From NCBI GenBank assembly GCA_014584575.1, contig JACTMP010000003.1, forward strand, positions 124,001-188,000: 64,000 bases of DNA. Reading direction: 5' to 3'. Under the pieces are notes generated by a model. The model saw nothing but the letters and a program-made list of their open reading frames with translations. It made no database searches and was not told the origin of the DNA. Position numbers and translations under genes: made by a program. Positions 25,492 to 33,042 of the stretch are shown here, piece after piece. Source of the DNA: Chloroflexota bacterium (GTDB lineage: Bacteria; Chloroflexota; Anaerolineae; Promineifilales; Promineifilaceae). Within the stretch, counting starts at the first letter, position 1, and every line of letters starts with the position of its first letter.

Positions 25492-26655
25492 ATGAAACGA
25501 GTTCACCAGGTCATCTGGTTTATTGGTGTGGGAATTTTTTTGACGGCTTGTGGGCAAGAGGGATTGGAAACGCCAACGGCCGTCACTGCCATCGCCCTAC
25601 CATCGCCCACCGCTACGCTCACAGCCACTACACCACCCCCCACAGACACGCCGTCGCCAACGTCCACGGCCGTGCCCTCACCCACCCCCACCACCAGCAC
25701 CGCCACGCCCGAACCCACACACACGGCCGTCGCCTCTCCCATCGTTATCACCATCACCGAACCGGCCGCGGAGGCGGAGTTAACTGCCGGGCAGGAGATA
25801 AACATTCAGGGGTGGGCCGTGCCGCCGCCTTCCCAGCCGCTCACTGTGCGGCTCACCATGACGGGTGGGCTGGTGCTGCTGGAAGAAGCGGCCGTCGCCG
25901 ACGCCACGGGTGAATGGGCGATTACGGCCGTGTTATCCGCCACCATCACCGGGCCGGCGGAACTGAGCGTTATCTTGAACGGCGCTGAAACGGGTGCGGC
26001 CATCCCGGTGACGCTCTGGCCACAGACCGGCGCGGACCGCTCCTTTATCACCCTCAATAGACCGACGGTGGGAGACACGGCCGTTGCCGGTTACACCCTC
26101 CTCTTTGCCGGGCGTGTCAACAATCCCGTCAATGAGACCGTCACCATCAGCGTCCGCGACGCAAACTGCAACGGCAGTTTCGCCAACCAGAGTTTTAACG
26201 TCTCCGGCGGCAACTGGATCGGGTACACCATTATCTCTAACCAGGCGCCGCCCGGCCCCGCCTGCGCCATTGCCTACACCGGCACGCCGGGGCAGGACAA
26301 CCTGCGCGAAGTGCGCATCCCGCTTACCATTCTGGCCGCCGAGGATGAGCAGGCGATCAAGTTGGAACTGGGCAACCAGGATGACATCCCCTTCCGCGCC
26401 GGGCAAAACACCTACCTGTTTGGCATCGCCATCAATGCCCCAGACCGGGAAGTGAAGTTACGCCTGGAAGCAGATGATCCGGCACGGCCGTCTGGCCTCA
26501 TCACCAGCGCCACTGCCTACGCCAACCAATATGGATTTTGGGAAATAGACCTGGAAATACCGGCCAATGCTGGTGGAGGAGCGCTGCTTTACATCACCAT
26601 TGGCAGCAGCGAGGCCACCTACCGCGAAATACGCCTGCCCGTAACCATTGAGTAA
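25492..26655 (+). CDS. Lipoprotein with Pro/Thr linker and beta-sandwich repeats
   Basis: 387 residues, extracytoplasmic. Signal with lipobox FLTAC (about residues 16-20), then a long Pro/Thr/Ser linker to about residue 85 (repeats of S-P-T-P-T type), partly spelled by ACGGCCGT as T-A-V. The rest is three Ig-like or Gmad2-like beta domains: IVITITEPAAEAELTAGQEINIQGWA, then FITLNRPTVGDTAVAGYTLLFAGRV with Cys residues in NCNGSF and PACAIAY, then a third domain near 290-387. Precise function unknown; likely cell-surface binding or structural. No operon partner evident; the mrp genes converge on it. Confidence 0.8.
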   Translation: MKRVHQVIWFIGVGIFLTACGQEGLETPTAVTAIALPSPTATLTATTPPPTDTPSPTSTAVPSPTPTTSTATPEPTHTAVASPIVITITEPAAEAELTAGQEINIQGWAVPPPSQPLTVRLTMTGGLVLLEEAAVADATGEWAITAVLSATITGPAELSVILNGAETGAAIPVTLWPQTGADRSFITLNRPTVGDTAVAGYTLLFAGRVNNPVNETVTISVRDANCNGSFANQSFNVSGGNWIGYTIISNQAPPGPACAIAYTGTPGQDNLREVRIPLTILAAEDEQAIKLELGNQDDIPFRAGQNTYLFGIAINAPDREVKLRLEADDPARPSGLITSATAYANQYGFWEIDLEIPANAGGGALLYITIGSSEATYREIRLPVTIE

Positions 26656-26675
26656 ACGATTGACGCGGCCGTCAA

Positions 26676-26951
26676 TCAAAACATTTGCTCATCGGCCAGG
26701 TATTTAGCCAGAGCCACAGTGCCAATGAAGCTCAGCGCCGCCAGCCCCACCGCCACATCAATATAAAAACTCTCCCCATAGATAAGGGAAATCAGCACCA
26801 GCACCGCCAGAAAAAGGGTTGTGACCAGTTCCGTGCCCATGAGCCGGTCTATCACATTATCCCCACGCCACACCCGCCAGACGGATATGCCAATCAGTAC
26901 CACATGGATGATGAGGGAAATATAGAGGGCAAGCAATAAAAGTTCAGACAT
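26676..26951 (-). CDS. mrpF: Mrp antiporter subunit F
   Basis: Small membrane subunit of the multisubunit Na+(K+)/H+ antiporter. 91 residues with three helices (LLLALYISLIIHVVLIGISV; VTTLFLAVLVLISLIYG; VAVGLAALSFIGTVALAKYL). R-G-D-N-V-I-D-R-L-M-G fits the MrpF/MnhF loop with its conserved Asp-Arg. Its ATG overlaps the mrpE stop by one base (TAATG), so translation is coupled. Confidence 0.9.
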   Translation of the reverse strand: MSELLLLALYISLIIHVVLIGISVWRVWRGDNVIDRLMGTELVTTLFLAVLVLISLIYGESFYIDVAVGLAALSFIGTVALAKYLADEQMF

Positions 26952-27433
26952 TACGAAAATATCTTCTCCAATAACAGGCGGCGCTTTTCCTGGGCTTCAG
27001 CCAGGGTGATGGCCGCATGGGGCGCATCCAGACAATGGGTATACATGATGCCATCGGCGTCAATTTCCACCACCAATTCACCAGGCGTCAGGGTAATGGC
27101 GTGGGCGCTAAAGGCGGTGGCCAGGTCTGATGATGTTTGCGAAGGAATGGCGATGATGCCAGGGCGAATGGACATGCGCGGTGACAGCACAATCCGCGCC
27201 ACCTGAATGCCGCTGACCACCAAATCTTTGACCAACATGATGATATAGCGTCCAAACGCTAAATTGGCCGATGGCCAGGAACGCCAGCTCATTTGTCGGT
27301 AATGTTGGCCGGGTAAGAGGAAAGTCACGGCCGTACACACCAACACCCCCACCACGATATTTAACGGCGCCAGGCTGGCCGTCAGCGCCAGATACACCAA
27401 CAACAACGTCACCATAACCCGTACACGAACCAT
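26951..27433 (-). CDS. mrpE: Mrp antiporter subunit E
   Basis: 160 residues from the ATG at 27431-27433, with AGAGGTAAG directly upstream; an earlier ATG at 27472 lies in repeat sequence and is rejected. Two N-terminal helices (VMVTLLLVYLALTASLAPLNIVVG). Then the MrpE domain with DLVVSGIQVARIVLSP, a conserved block in which IRPGIIAIP follows, and T-L-T-P-G-E-L-V-V-E-I. The cytosolic C-terminus has Y-T-H-C-L. MrpE is essential for complex assembly or activity in known antiporters. Confidence 0.9.
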   Translation of the reverse strand: MVRVRVMVTLLLVYLALTASLAPLNIVVGVLVCTAVTFLLPGQHYRQMSWRSWPSANLAFGRYIIMLVKDLVVSGIQVARIVLSPRMSIRPGIIAIPSQTSSDLATAFSAHAITLTPGELVVEIDADGIMYTHCLDAPHAAITLAEAQEKRRLLLEKIFS

Positions 27434-27449
27434 CTTACCTCTAAAGAAG

Positions 27450-27486
27450 CAGGTAATTGCGTAATGACGCAATTACTCAATTACCC
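27450..27486. repeat. Short repeat (GGTAATTGCG type), inverted
   Basis: AGGTAATTGCGTAATGACGCAATTACTCAATTACC fills the mrpD-mrpE gap; the two halves are complementary. Confidence 0.6.
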
Positions 27487-28970
27487 AACACCGCCGCCAC
27501 ATACGCTGCCGGGTCCAGCACCCAGGCGCTTACTGCCTCTGCCGCCTCGACCAGCGGGCTGGCCCACATGCCCAGGAGCAAGATCAGCCCAATGAGCAGG
27601 ATGGGGGCCAGCAAATGATCCCCCGCCGGTTTGGTGCTGATCCCTTCCGCCGGTTGCTGCCACCAGATGCGCATGAAGGCGCGCATAGTGTACACCAGCG
27701 TCAAAATGCTAAAGATGCCGATAATAAACAACGTCCAGAACTCTTCAGCGGCAATACCGCTGGAAAAGAGCAGTAGTTTGCTGATAAAACCGCTGGTGGG
27801 TGGAATGCCCGCCAGCGCCAGACTACCCACAAAAAACAAGATACCGGCGGCGGGCAACGGCCGTCCCACACCCGTCACCACCGCAAAAGAGGCCGACTTA
27901 ATGGAGGCGCGGCTGGCTACAAACCCGGCCAGCATCAGCATGGCTGCTTTAATCAGGCTGTGGTTGAAGGCAAACACCAGCGCGGCGGTCAGGGCCAGCG
28001 GCGTGCCCCAGCCAATGCCCACCAGCACAAAACCAATTTGCGCCAGCGTGGAGTAGGCCAGCATCCGTTTGACATTGTGTGTGCCAATGGCGGAGAGACC
28101 GCCAAAGAGGATGCCCACAATGCCCAACACCAGCAGCAGCCCGCGAATTTGCGCCGTTTGTGCTACAAACAGCAGGAAGGACATGCGCAAAAAGCCATAC
28201 ACGCCCAATTTCACCACCACCGAGGAGAGCATGGCGGACACGGCCGTTGGCGACGCTGCATGAAAATCGGGCTGCCAGAAGTGGAAGGGAAATACCGCAC
28301 TCTTGATCATAAAAGTCGCCAGCAAAAAGCCGATAGCCGGCAAGAGCAGCAGCCCATTGGGCTGCACCTGGATGCGCGCCGCCAGGTCTGCCATGTTCAA
28401 TGTGCCGTAGGAAACATAGAGGCAGCCAATCCCCAACAGCATAAAAAAGGAGGCCAGCAGGCTCATGTAGAAGTATTTGTAGGCCGCCTCCGTGCCAAAT
28501 TCGTCGTCGGCAATAGCCGTCAGCACCGTGCCGGAGATGACCAGCAGTTCGGCAAACACAAACATATTGAAAATATCGCCGGTCAGGAACGTGCCCGTCA
28601 GCCCGGTACACAAAGTCAGGAATAACACCAAAAAGGCAGGATACTTCACTGCCTTGTCCTGGCTGCCCAGGGCATAAATCATGCCCATGAGCATCACCAC
28701 CTGGGTCATCACCACAAAAAAGAGGGACAGCAGGTCGCCCACCAGGGTGATGCCAAAGGGCGCAATCCAGCCGCCGCCCTGCCACACCAACGGCCGTCCC
28801 GTTTGCCAGACCACGCCAAATAACCACAAACAGGCCACACACGAGAGCAGCATCGTCCCCAACGACCAGGCAGCCTGGTACGGCCGTCGTTTACGCAGCA
28901 GCAGCGCCACTCCCGCCCCCATCAAGGGGACGAAGATAGGCAAGAGGATTAGCTGAGAGTCAATGGTCAT
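27477..28970 (-). CDS. mrpD: Mrp antiporter subunit D
   Basis: Proton-translocating subunit homologous to complex I NuoM/NuoN. 497 residues from the ATG at 28968-28970 (MTIDSQLILLP); the 20-residue longer reading to 29030 is encoded by intergenic repeat. About 14 helices. Proton_antipo_M blocks are visible: FVFAELLVISGTVLTAI with the conserved Glu (about residue 135), KSAVFPFHFWQPDFHAASPTAVSAM with the key Lys, and KRMLAYSTLAQIGF. Third gene of the minus-strand mrpAB-C-D-E-F run. Confidence 0.93.
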   Translation of the reverse strand: MTIDSQLILLPIFVPLMGAGVALLLRKRRPYQAAWSLGTMLLSCVACLWLFGVVWQTGRPLVWQGGGWIAPFGITLVGDLLSLFFVVMTQVVMLMGMIYALGSQDKAVKYPAFLVLFLTLCTGLTGTFLTGDIFNMFVFAELLVISGTVLTAIADDEFGTEAAYKYFYMSLLASFFMLLGIGCLYVSYGTLNMADLAARIQVQPNGLLLLPAIGFLLATFMIKSAVFPFHFWQPDFHAASPTAVSAMLSSVVVKLGVYGFLRMSFLLFVAQTAQIRGLLLVLGIVGILFGGLSAIGTHNVKRMLAYSTLAQIGFVLVGIGWGTPLALTAALVFAFNHSLIKAAMLMLAGFVASRASIKSASFAVVTGVGRPLPAAGILFFVGSLALAGIPPTSGFISKLLLFSSGIAAEEFWTLFIIGIFSILTLVYTMRAFMRIWWQQPAEGISTKPAGDHLLAPILLIGLILLLGMWASPLVEAAEAVSAWVLDPAAYVAAVLGN

Positions 28971-28980
28971 GTGGAAATAG

Positions 28981-29022
28981 TAGAGATTAGAGATTGGAGA
29001 TTGGAAATTGAACCAATCTCTC
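28981..29022. repeat. Period-7 repeat (GAGATTG type), inverted
   Basis: TAGAGAT, TAGAGAT, TGGAGAT, TGGAAAT, then AACCAATCTCTCAT as the inverse. Lies in the mrpC-mrpD gap. Confidence 0.6.
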
Positions 29023-29032
29023 ATCTTCACGC

Positions 29033-29365
29033 CTAATTCTTCAAATTATTCACCTCATCCATATTTGCCGTCTGGTAGCGGGAGGAGATGATGTAGAGCA
29101 TCGCCAGTACAAAGGCCGTGCCGCCCATGCTGATGACAATTGCCGTCAGGATAAGCGCCTGCGGCAGCGGGTCGCTGATCAGCCCATCTGCGGTGGTATA
29201 TGCCGGGTCATCACCCATGTAGGCCCCGGTGGTCATCAAAAACAGGTTGACCGCATTCGCCAGGATCACCAGCCCAATCGCCGAGCGAATCACATTTCGC
29301 CGCAGCAGTTGAAAGACGCCCACGGCGAATAACGTACCAATCGTCAGTGCTGTTAGTAGTTCCAT
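29033..29365 (-). CDS. mrpC: Mrp antiporter subunit C
   Basis: 110 residues, three helices, homologous to complex I NuoK. The start is at 29363-29365 (MELLTALTIG). SAIGLVILANAVNLFLM carries the conserved N-x-x-N-L helix, and DPLPQALILTAIVISMG is the MrpC/MnhC signature. Flanked on both sides by period-7 repeats. Confidence 0.93.
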   Translation of the reverse strand: MELLTALTIGTLFAVGVFQLLRRNVIRSAIGLVILANAVNLFLMTTGAYMGDDPAYTTADGLISDPLPQALILTAIVISMGGTAFVLAMLYIISSRYQTANMDEVNNLKN

Positions 29366-29371
29366 ATCAAT

Positions 29372-29408
29372 TCGTGAACCGTAATCCGCTTACGGATTAC
29401 GGATTACC
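29372..29408. repeat. Period-7 repeat (GATTACG type)
   Basis: CGTGAAC, CGTAATC, CGCTTAC, GGATTAC, GGATTAC. Between mrpC and mrpAB; runs into the mrpAB stop. Confidence 0.6.
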
Positions 29409-32286
29409 GCCCACCATCCACCTCTTCCCCTGGATGCCCCAGGGCGTTGAGCATATGGGCCACGCTGCCCAAAACGGCCAGGCAGATGGCGATTTCAAAT
29501 ATAAAGGATGAACTGATGTGGAAAGCGCCCGGCAGCGGCAGGCCAACCAGTTCGCCATAATCCACATTCCCCAAAAAGTGCCCCGTAAACCAGGTGACGA
29601 CCATGCCGTTGACAATGGCCAGCAGCACACCCACCGCAATCAGTTCGGAGGCGCGCAGCCAACGCAAGCGGGCGCGCGTCTCAGTATAACCAAAAACCAC
29701 GTACCACAAGGCCACCGCCAGACCAATCACCACCCCGGCCGTGAAGCCATCGCCGGGCTGGTCGTGGCCGTACATCATGTGGGTAATGGCGATCACCAGC
29801 GCCACCGGCAAAATGGCATAAGCCGGCGCGCGCAGGAAGGGCGACGCCATCAGGCCACCAATCCCCATTGTCTTGAAGCGGCGCGGCCGCCGGTTGCCTT
29901 CCTGGGCATGGTCGCCGTGTTTGCGGGCGGCGTAACCGAGCAGGGTGAAAACGCCGATCCCGGCCAGGCTGAAGACGGTGATCTCCATGAGCGTATCCAG
30001 GGCGCGGAAATCTACGATGATTGCTCCTACAATGTCGGTAGCCCCGGTTTGTTCCTTGGCGAAGGCGGCGTAGTAAGGCGTCACCTGGCTGGCGCGTGGC
30101 CGCGAGGTGAGCGTGTTCAACGTGACCACCGTCACTACCAGGCCAATGGCCAGGGCGGCGATGGCGTCGCGCACCAGGAAAGGGCGATACGGCCGTGCCG
30201 ACCACGTCATCCGGGGTGCTTTTTCGCGTTGGGCGCGGGGCAGTTTGGTCAGCGTCAGCACCAGAATGACCAGCGACAAAATGTCAACCACAATTTGCAC
30301 CAGGGCCACATCGGGCGCCGGTTCCAGCACGAACCAGACGGCCGTGCCTAGCCCCATCACCGTCATCGCCAGAATGGCATTAAAGTCGCGGCGCAAAAAC
30401 ACCGTCGCTGCCGCCGCGCCGGTGACAACCAGCAAGGAAAAGAGACGCAACAGCGCCAGTTCACCCCTAAAATCGAGCGCAGGCCAGGTGAGGTCGGCCA
30501 GAGGGAGCGGGGGAAGACCCATGAAAAAGAAAACCAGGGCCGTGGCCGCCAGCACCATGATCACCAGGTAGGCGCGCAAATTGCCCTGCTGCAAGCGGGT
30601 GGCGACATACCCGCCTTTGTCCAGGGCCGCCATCACCCCATCATACAGCCGGTTGAAGCTGACACTTTCGGCCACGCGCCCCTGCCAGGCGCGCACCGGC
30701 CAGCGGAAATACCAGATGATGCTGCCCAGCGTAATCGCCACAATGGACAGCAGCAGCGGCACGTTTAACCCATGAAACAGCGCCAGCGATACTTTGACAT
30801 TGCTGCCAAAAGCAGCAGCGGCGGCCCCCGTCAGGAAAATGGCCTCTTCTTTTGGCCCCGGCAAAAAGGCGATGGCTAAAGACAAGATGGCGGGGATGGC
30901 CGGGGAGAGCAGCATGGCTTTGGGCGCTTCGTGGCCGTGAATGGCGGGATCACGCGGTTTGCCCAGGAACACGTCAATCACCAGCAGTCCGGCCTGGGCC
31001 AACATCAGCGCGCCGACGAGGACGGTAACGGCCGTCATCACCGGCGCCAAATTGGGATGCAGCGCCGCCGCCAGCAGCGTCTCCTTCGCCAGAAAGCCGA
31101 ACAGTGGCGGCAGCCCGGCCATAGACAATCCGGCTAAAGCGGCTATAGAAAACAGAAGCGGCATGGAGCGGTGCAAGCCACCCAGTCGCGTGATGTCCCT
31201 GGTGCCCGTCTCGTGGTCAATGATCCCGGCTACCAGAAAGAGGGCGCTCTTGTATAGTGCATGGGCCACAATGCCAATCACCAGCGCCTTGTAACTTTCC
31301 GGGTGCTCCTGCCCAATGAGCATCATCAAAACGCCCAATTGGGCAATGGTGGAGTAGGCCAGCAGCGCCTTGAGGTCGTTTTGTTTCAGCCCCACATAGC
31401 CGCCGCACAACATGGTCAGCATACCGGCTATGGTTAGCAGATAGAACCATTGATCGGTGAAACCGAGCGCCGGGTTCAATCGGGCCATCAGGTAGATGCC
31501 GGCTTTGACCATGGTGGCCGAGTGCAGATAGGCGCTGGCGGGGGTGGGGGCGCTCATGGCCCCCGGCAGCCAGATGTGCGCCGGGAATTGGGCGCTCTTG
31601 GTGAAGGCGCCAAAGGCCACCAGCGCCAGCATCACCGTATAAAACTCGTTGCTGCGCAGCAGGTCGCCGCTGCTGAGAATCTCTGTCCACTGGGTGCTGC
31701 CGGTCACGTAACTGATCAGCAGCAGCCCGGCCAACATGGCAATGCCGCCGCCGCCGGTAATAAACAGGGAACGGAACGCACCCGTGCGCGCCGCCGGGTC
31801 TTTGGTTTTATAGGCGATGAGCAGGTAGGAGGTGATGCTGGTGCCTTCCCAGAAGATGAAGAGGGTGAGTACGTCGCCGGCCATCACCAGGCCGAGCATG
31901 GAGGTCATAAAGAGCAGGGTATAGACCAGGAAGCGCCAGGCGCTCTGGTCGCCTTTGAAGTATTGCCCGGCGTAAATGACGATGAGGACGCCGATAAAGG
32001 TGATGATAAGGGCAAACAGGGCGCTCCAGCTATCGTAATAGAAGCCTAACTGCAATCCCAATGAGGGCAGCCACTCCACGCGCCACAGAAAAACCTGTCC
32101 CTCATTCAATTCGGGAATGGGCAGCACCAGGATGATAAAAGCAATAAGGGGGAAGAGGGCCAGCAGCCACGCCTGCCGGGTGATGGGCAGACGGCCGTTT
32201 AAGGCGGGGTAGGCAAATGATAGGGCGACGGCCGTGCCCAGCAATAAGATGATGAGTGGGGCTAAAAGCAAGGTGGTTTCAGTCAT
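29404..32286 (-). CDS. mrpA: Mrp antiporter subunit A fused to subunit B
   Basis: Largest antiporter subunit. 960 residues. Residues about 1-500 are the NuoL-like proton channel (IFWEGTSITSYLLIAYK with the conserved Glu; KSAQFPAHIWLPGAMSAPTPASAYLHSA; KALLAYSTIAQLG). Residues about 600-780 carry the MrpA C-terminal MbhD/MbhE-like region (IVVDILSLVILVLTL; DTLMEITVFSLAGIGVFTLLG). From about residue 810 (MGIGGLMASPFLR) an MnhB/MrpB domain follows: THMMYGHDQPGDGFTAGVV and SSSFIFEIAICLAVLGSVA. MrpA and MrpB are separate proteins in Bacillus, so this is a natural A-B fusion. First gene of the minus-strand run. Confidence 0.92.
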   Translation of the reverse strand: MTETTLLLAPLIILLLGTAVALSFAYPALNGRLPITRQAWLLALFPLIAFIILVLPIPELNEGQVFLWRVEWLPSLGLQLGFYYDSWSALFALIITFIGVLIVIYAGQYFKGDQSAWRFLVYTLLFMTSMLGLVMAGDVLTLFIFWEGTSITSYLLIAYKTKDPAARTGAFRSLFITGGGGIAMLAGLLLISYVTGSTQWTEILSSGDLLRSNEFYTVMLALVAFGAFTKSAQFPAHIWLPGAMSAPTPASAYLHSATMVKAGIYLMARLNPALGFTDQWFYLLTIAGMLTMLCGGYVGLKQNDLKALLAYSTIAQLGVLMMLIGQEHPESYKALVIGIVAHALYKSALFLVAGIIDHETGTRDITRLGGLHRSMPLLFSIAALAGLSMAGLPPLFGFLAKETLLAAALHPNLAPVMTAVTVLVGALMLAQAGLLVIDVFLGKPRDPAIHGHEAPKAMLLSPAIPAILSLAIAFLPGPKEEAIFLTGAAAAAFGSNVKVSLALFHGLNVPLLLSIVAITLGSIIWYFRWPVRAWQGRVAESVSFNRLYDGVMAALDKGGYVATRLQQGNLRAYLVIMVLAATALVFFFMGLPPLPLADLTWPALDFRGELALLRLFSLLVVTGAAAATVFLRRDFNAILAMTVMGLGTAVWFVLEPAPDVALVQIVVDILSLVILVLTLTKLPRAQREKAPRMTWSARPYRPFLVRDAIAALAIGLVVTVVTLNTLTSRPRASQVTPYYAAFAKEQTGATDIVGAIIVDFRALDTLMEITVFSLAGIGVFTLLGYAARKHGDHAQEGNRRPRRFKTMGIGGLMASPFLRAPAYAILPVALVIAITHMMYGHDQPGDGFTAGVVIGLAVALWYVVFGYTETRARLRWLRASELIAVGVLLAIVNGMVVTWFTGHFLGNVDYGELVGLPLPGAFHISSSFIFEIAICLAVLGSVAHMLNALGHPGEEVDGGR

Positions 32287-32655
32287 TGTGCTTACTGCCA
32301 GAAAGCCGCGTCCCCGGCTCTACAGTTATTTGATTATAGCCATAGTTGGTCGCCTCGCCACTTGATTCCGCTGGCAATCAGCAATTCTCCGTCTAATTTG
32401 CGGCGGCAGATAAATCTGCACCAACAGAAGGCAAAGCCGACCTTCGTCGGCTGGAAATAGTCGGCGAAGGCCGACTTTGCTTTCTGTTGCCGCGGAGAAT
32501 TGCTGGTTTCTCAGGCTAATGGGTGAACGGATGGAAAGAGGGGGATATAATGGCAGCAGACCTGGGCGTAGCAAGGTAACCGGATGAAAAACCACAGATC
32601 ATGCCACTCTTTTGTCGGTGAAATTGGTGTCACCTGTGGATTATTTGGAGCGAGT
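32287..32655. other. Divergent gap between mrpAB and mrpG
   Basis: Contains the second hairpin element (32379-32505) and a TATAAT at 32546-32551 reading toward mrpG without a clear -35 box. No gene seen. Confidence 0.5.
32379..32505. mobile_element. MITE-like hairpin element, copy 2
   Basis: 127 bp with perfect 13-bp terminal inverted repeats CAGCAATTCTCCG / CGGAGAATTGCTG and the same internal hairpin as copy 1 at 6888-7037. No clear target duplication. It lies in the divergent gap between mrpAB and mrpG. Confidence 0.85.
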
Positions 32656-33006
32656 ATGGAAACGATTTTGCAGGCAGTGGCGCTGGTCGCCGTGATTGTG
32701 GGCACATTTTTTTCGGTAGTGGGGGTGGTAGGGTATCTCCGTTTCCCCGATGTGTATACCCGGCTGCACGCCACCGGCAAGGTGGGGTTGTTTGGCGTGG
32801 TGCTGCTGCTGGTTGCGGCCGTTATCTGGACGCCGTTGGGTTGGGCGAAGGCGTTGCTGCTGATGGTGCTATTGATGGTATCGGGGCCGGTGGCGGCCCA
32901 TGCCATTGCCTCTGCGGCTTACCGATTGGGTATTCCTATGAAAGAAGCGGTGCAAAACGACCTGCCAATGGGAGAGGGGGTGGAGTACGGCCGTGAACAG
33001 GAATAA
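32656..33006 (+). CDS. mrpG: Mrp antiporter subunit G
   Basis: 116 residues, three helices, from the ATG at 32656 with GGAG six bases upstream (a reading from 32584 is longer but has no site). Signature VGYLRFPDVYTRLHATGKV matches MnhG/MrpG (R-x-P-D-x-Y-x-R-x-H-A). PVAAHAIASAAYRLG is the third-helix block. It is on the opposite strand from the other mrp genes and separated from them by the hairpin element, an unusual arrangement since mrpG normally ends the operon. recQ follows 36 bases downstream. Confidence 0.92.
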   Translation: METILQAVALVAVIVGTFFSVVGVVGYLRFPDVYTRLHATGKVGLFGVVLLLVAAVIWTPLGWAKALLLMVLLMVSGPVAAHAIASAAYRLGIPMKEAVQNDLPMGEGVEYGREQE

Positions 33007-33042
33007 AACCCCTATAACCTGGGCTGTATAAGGAAACTGCTG

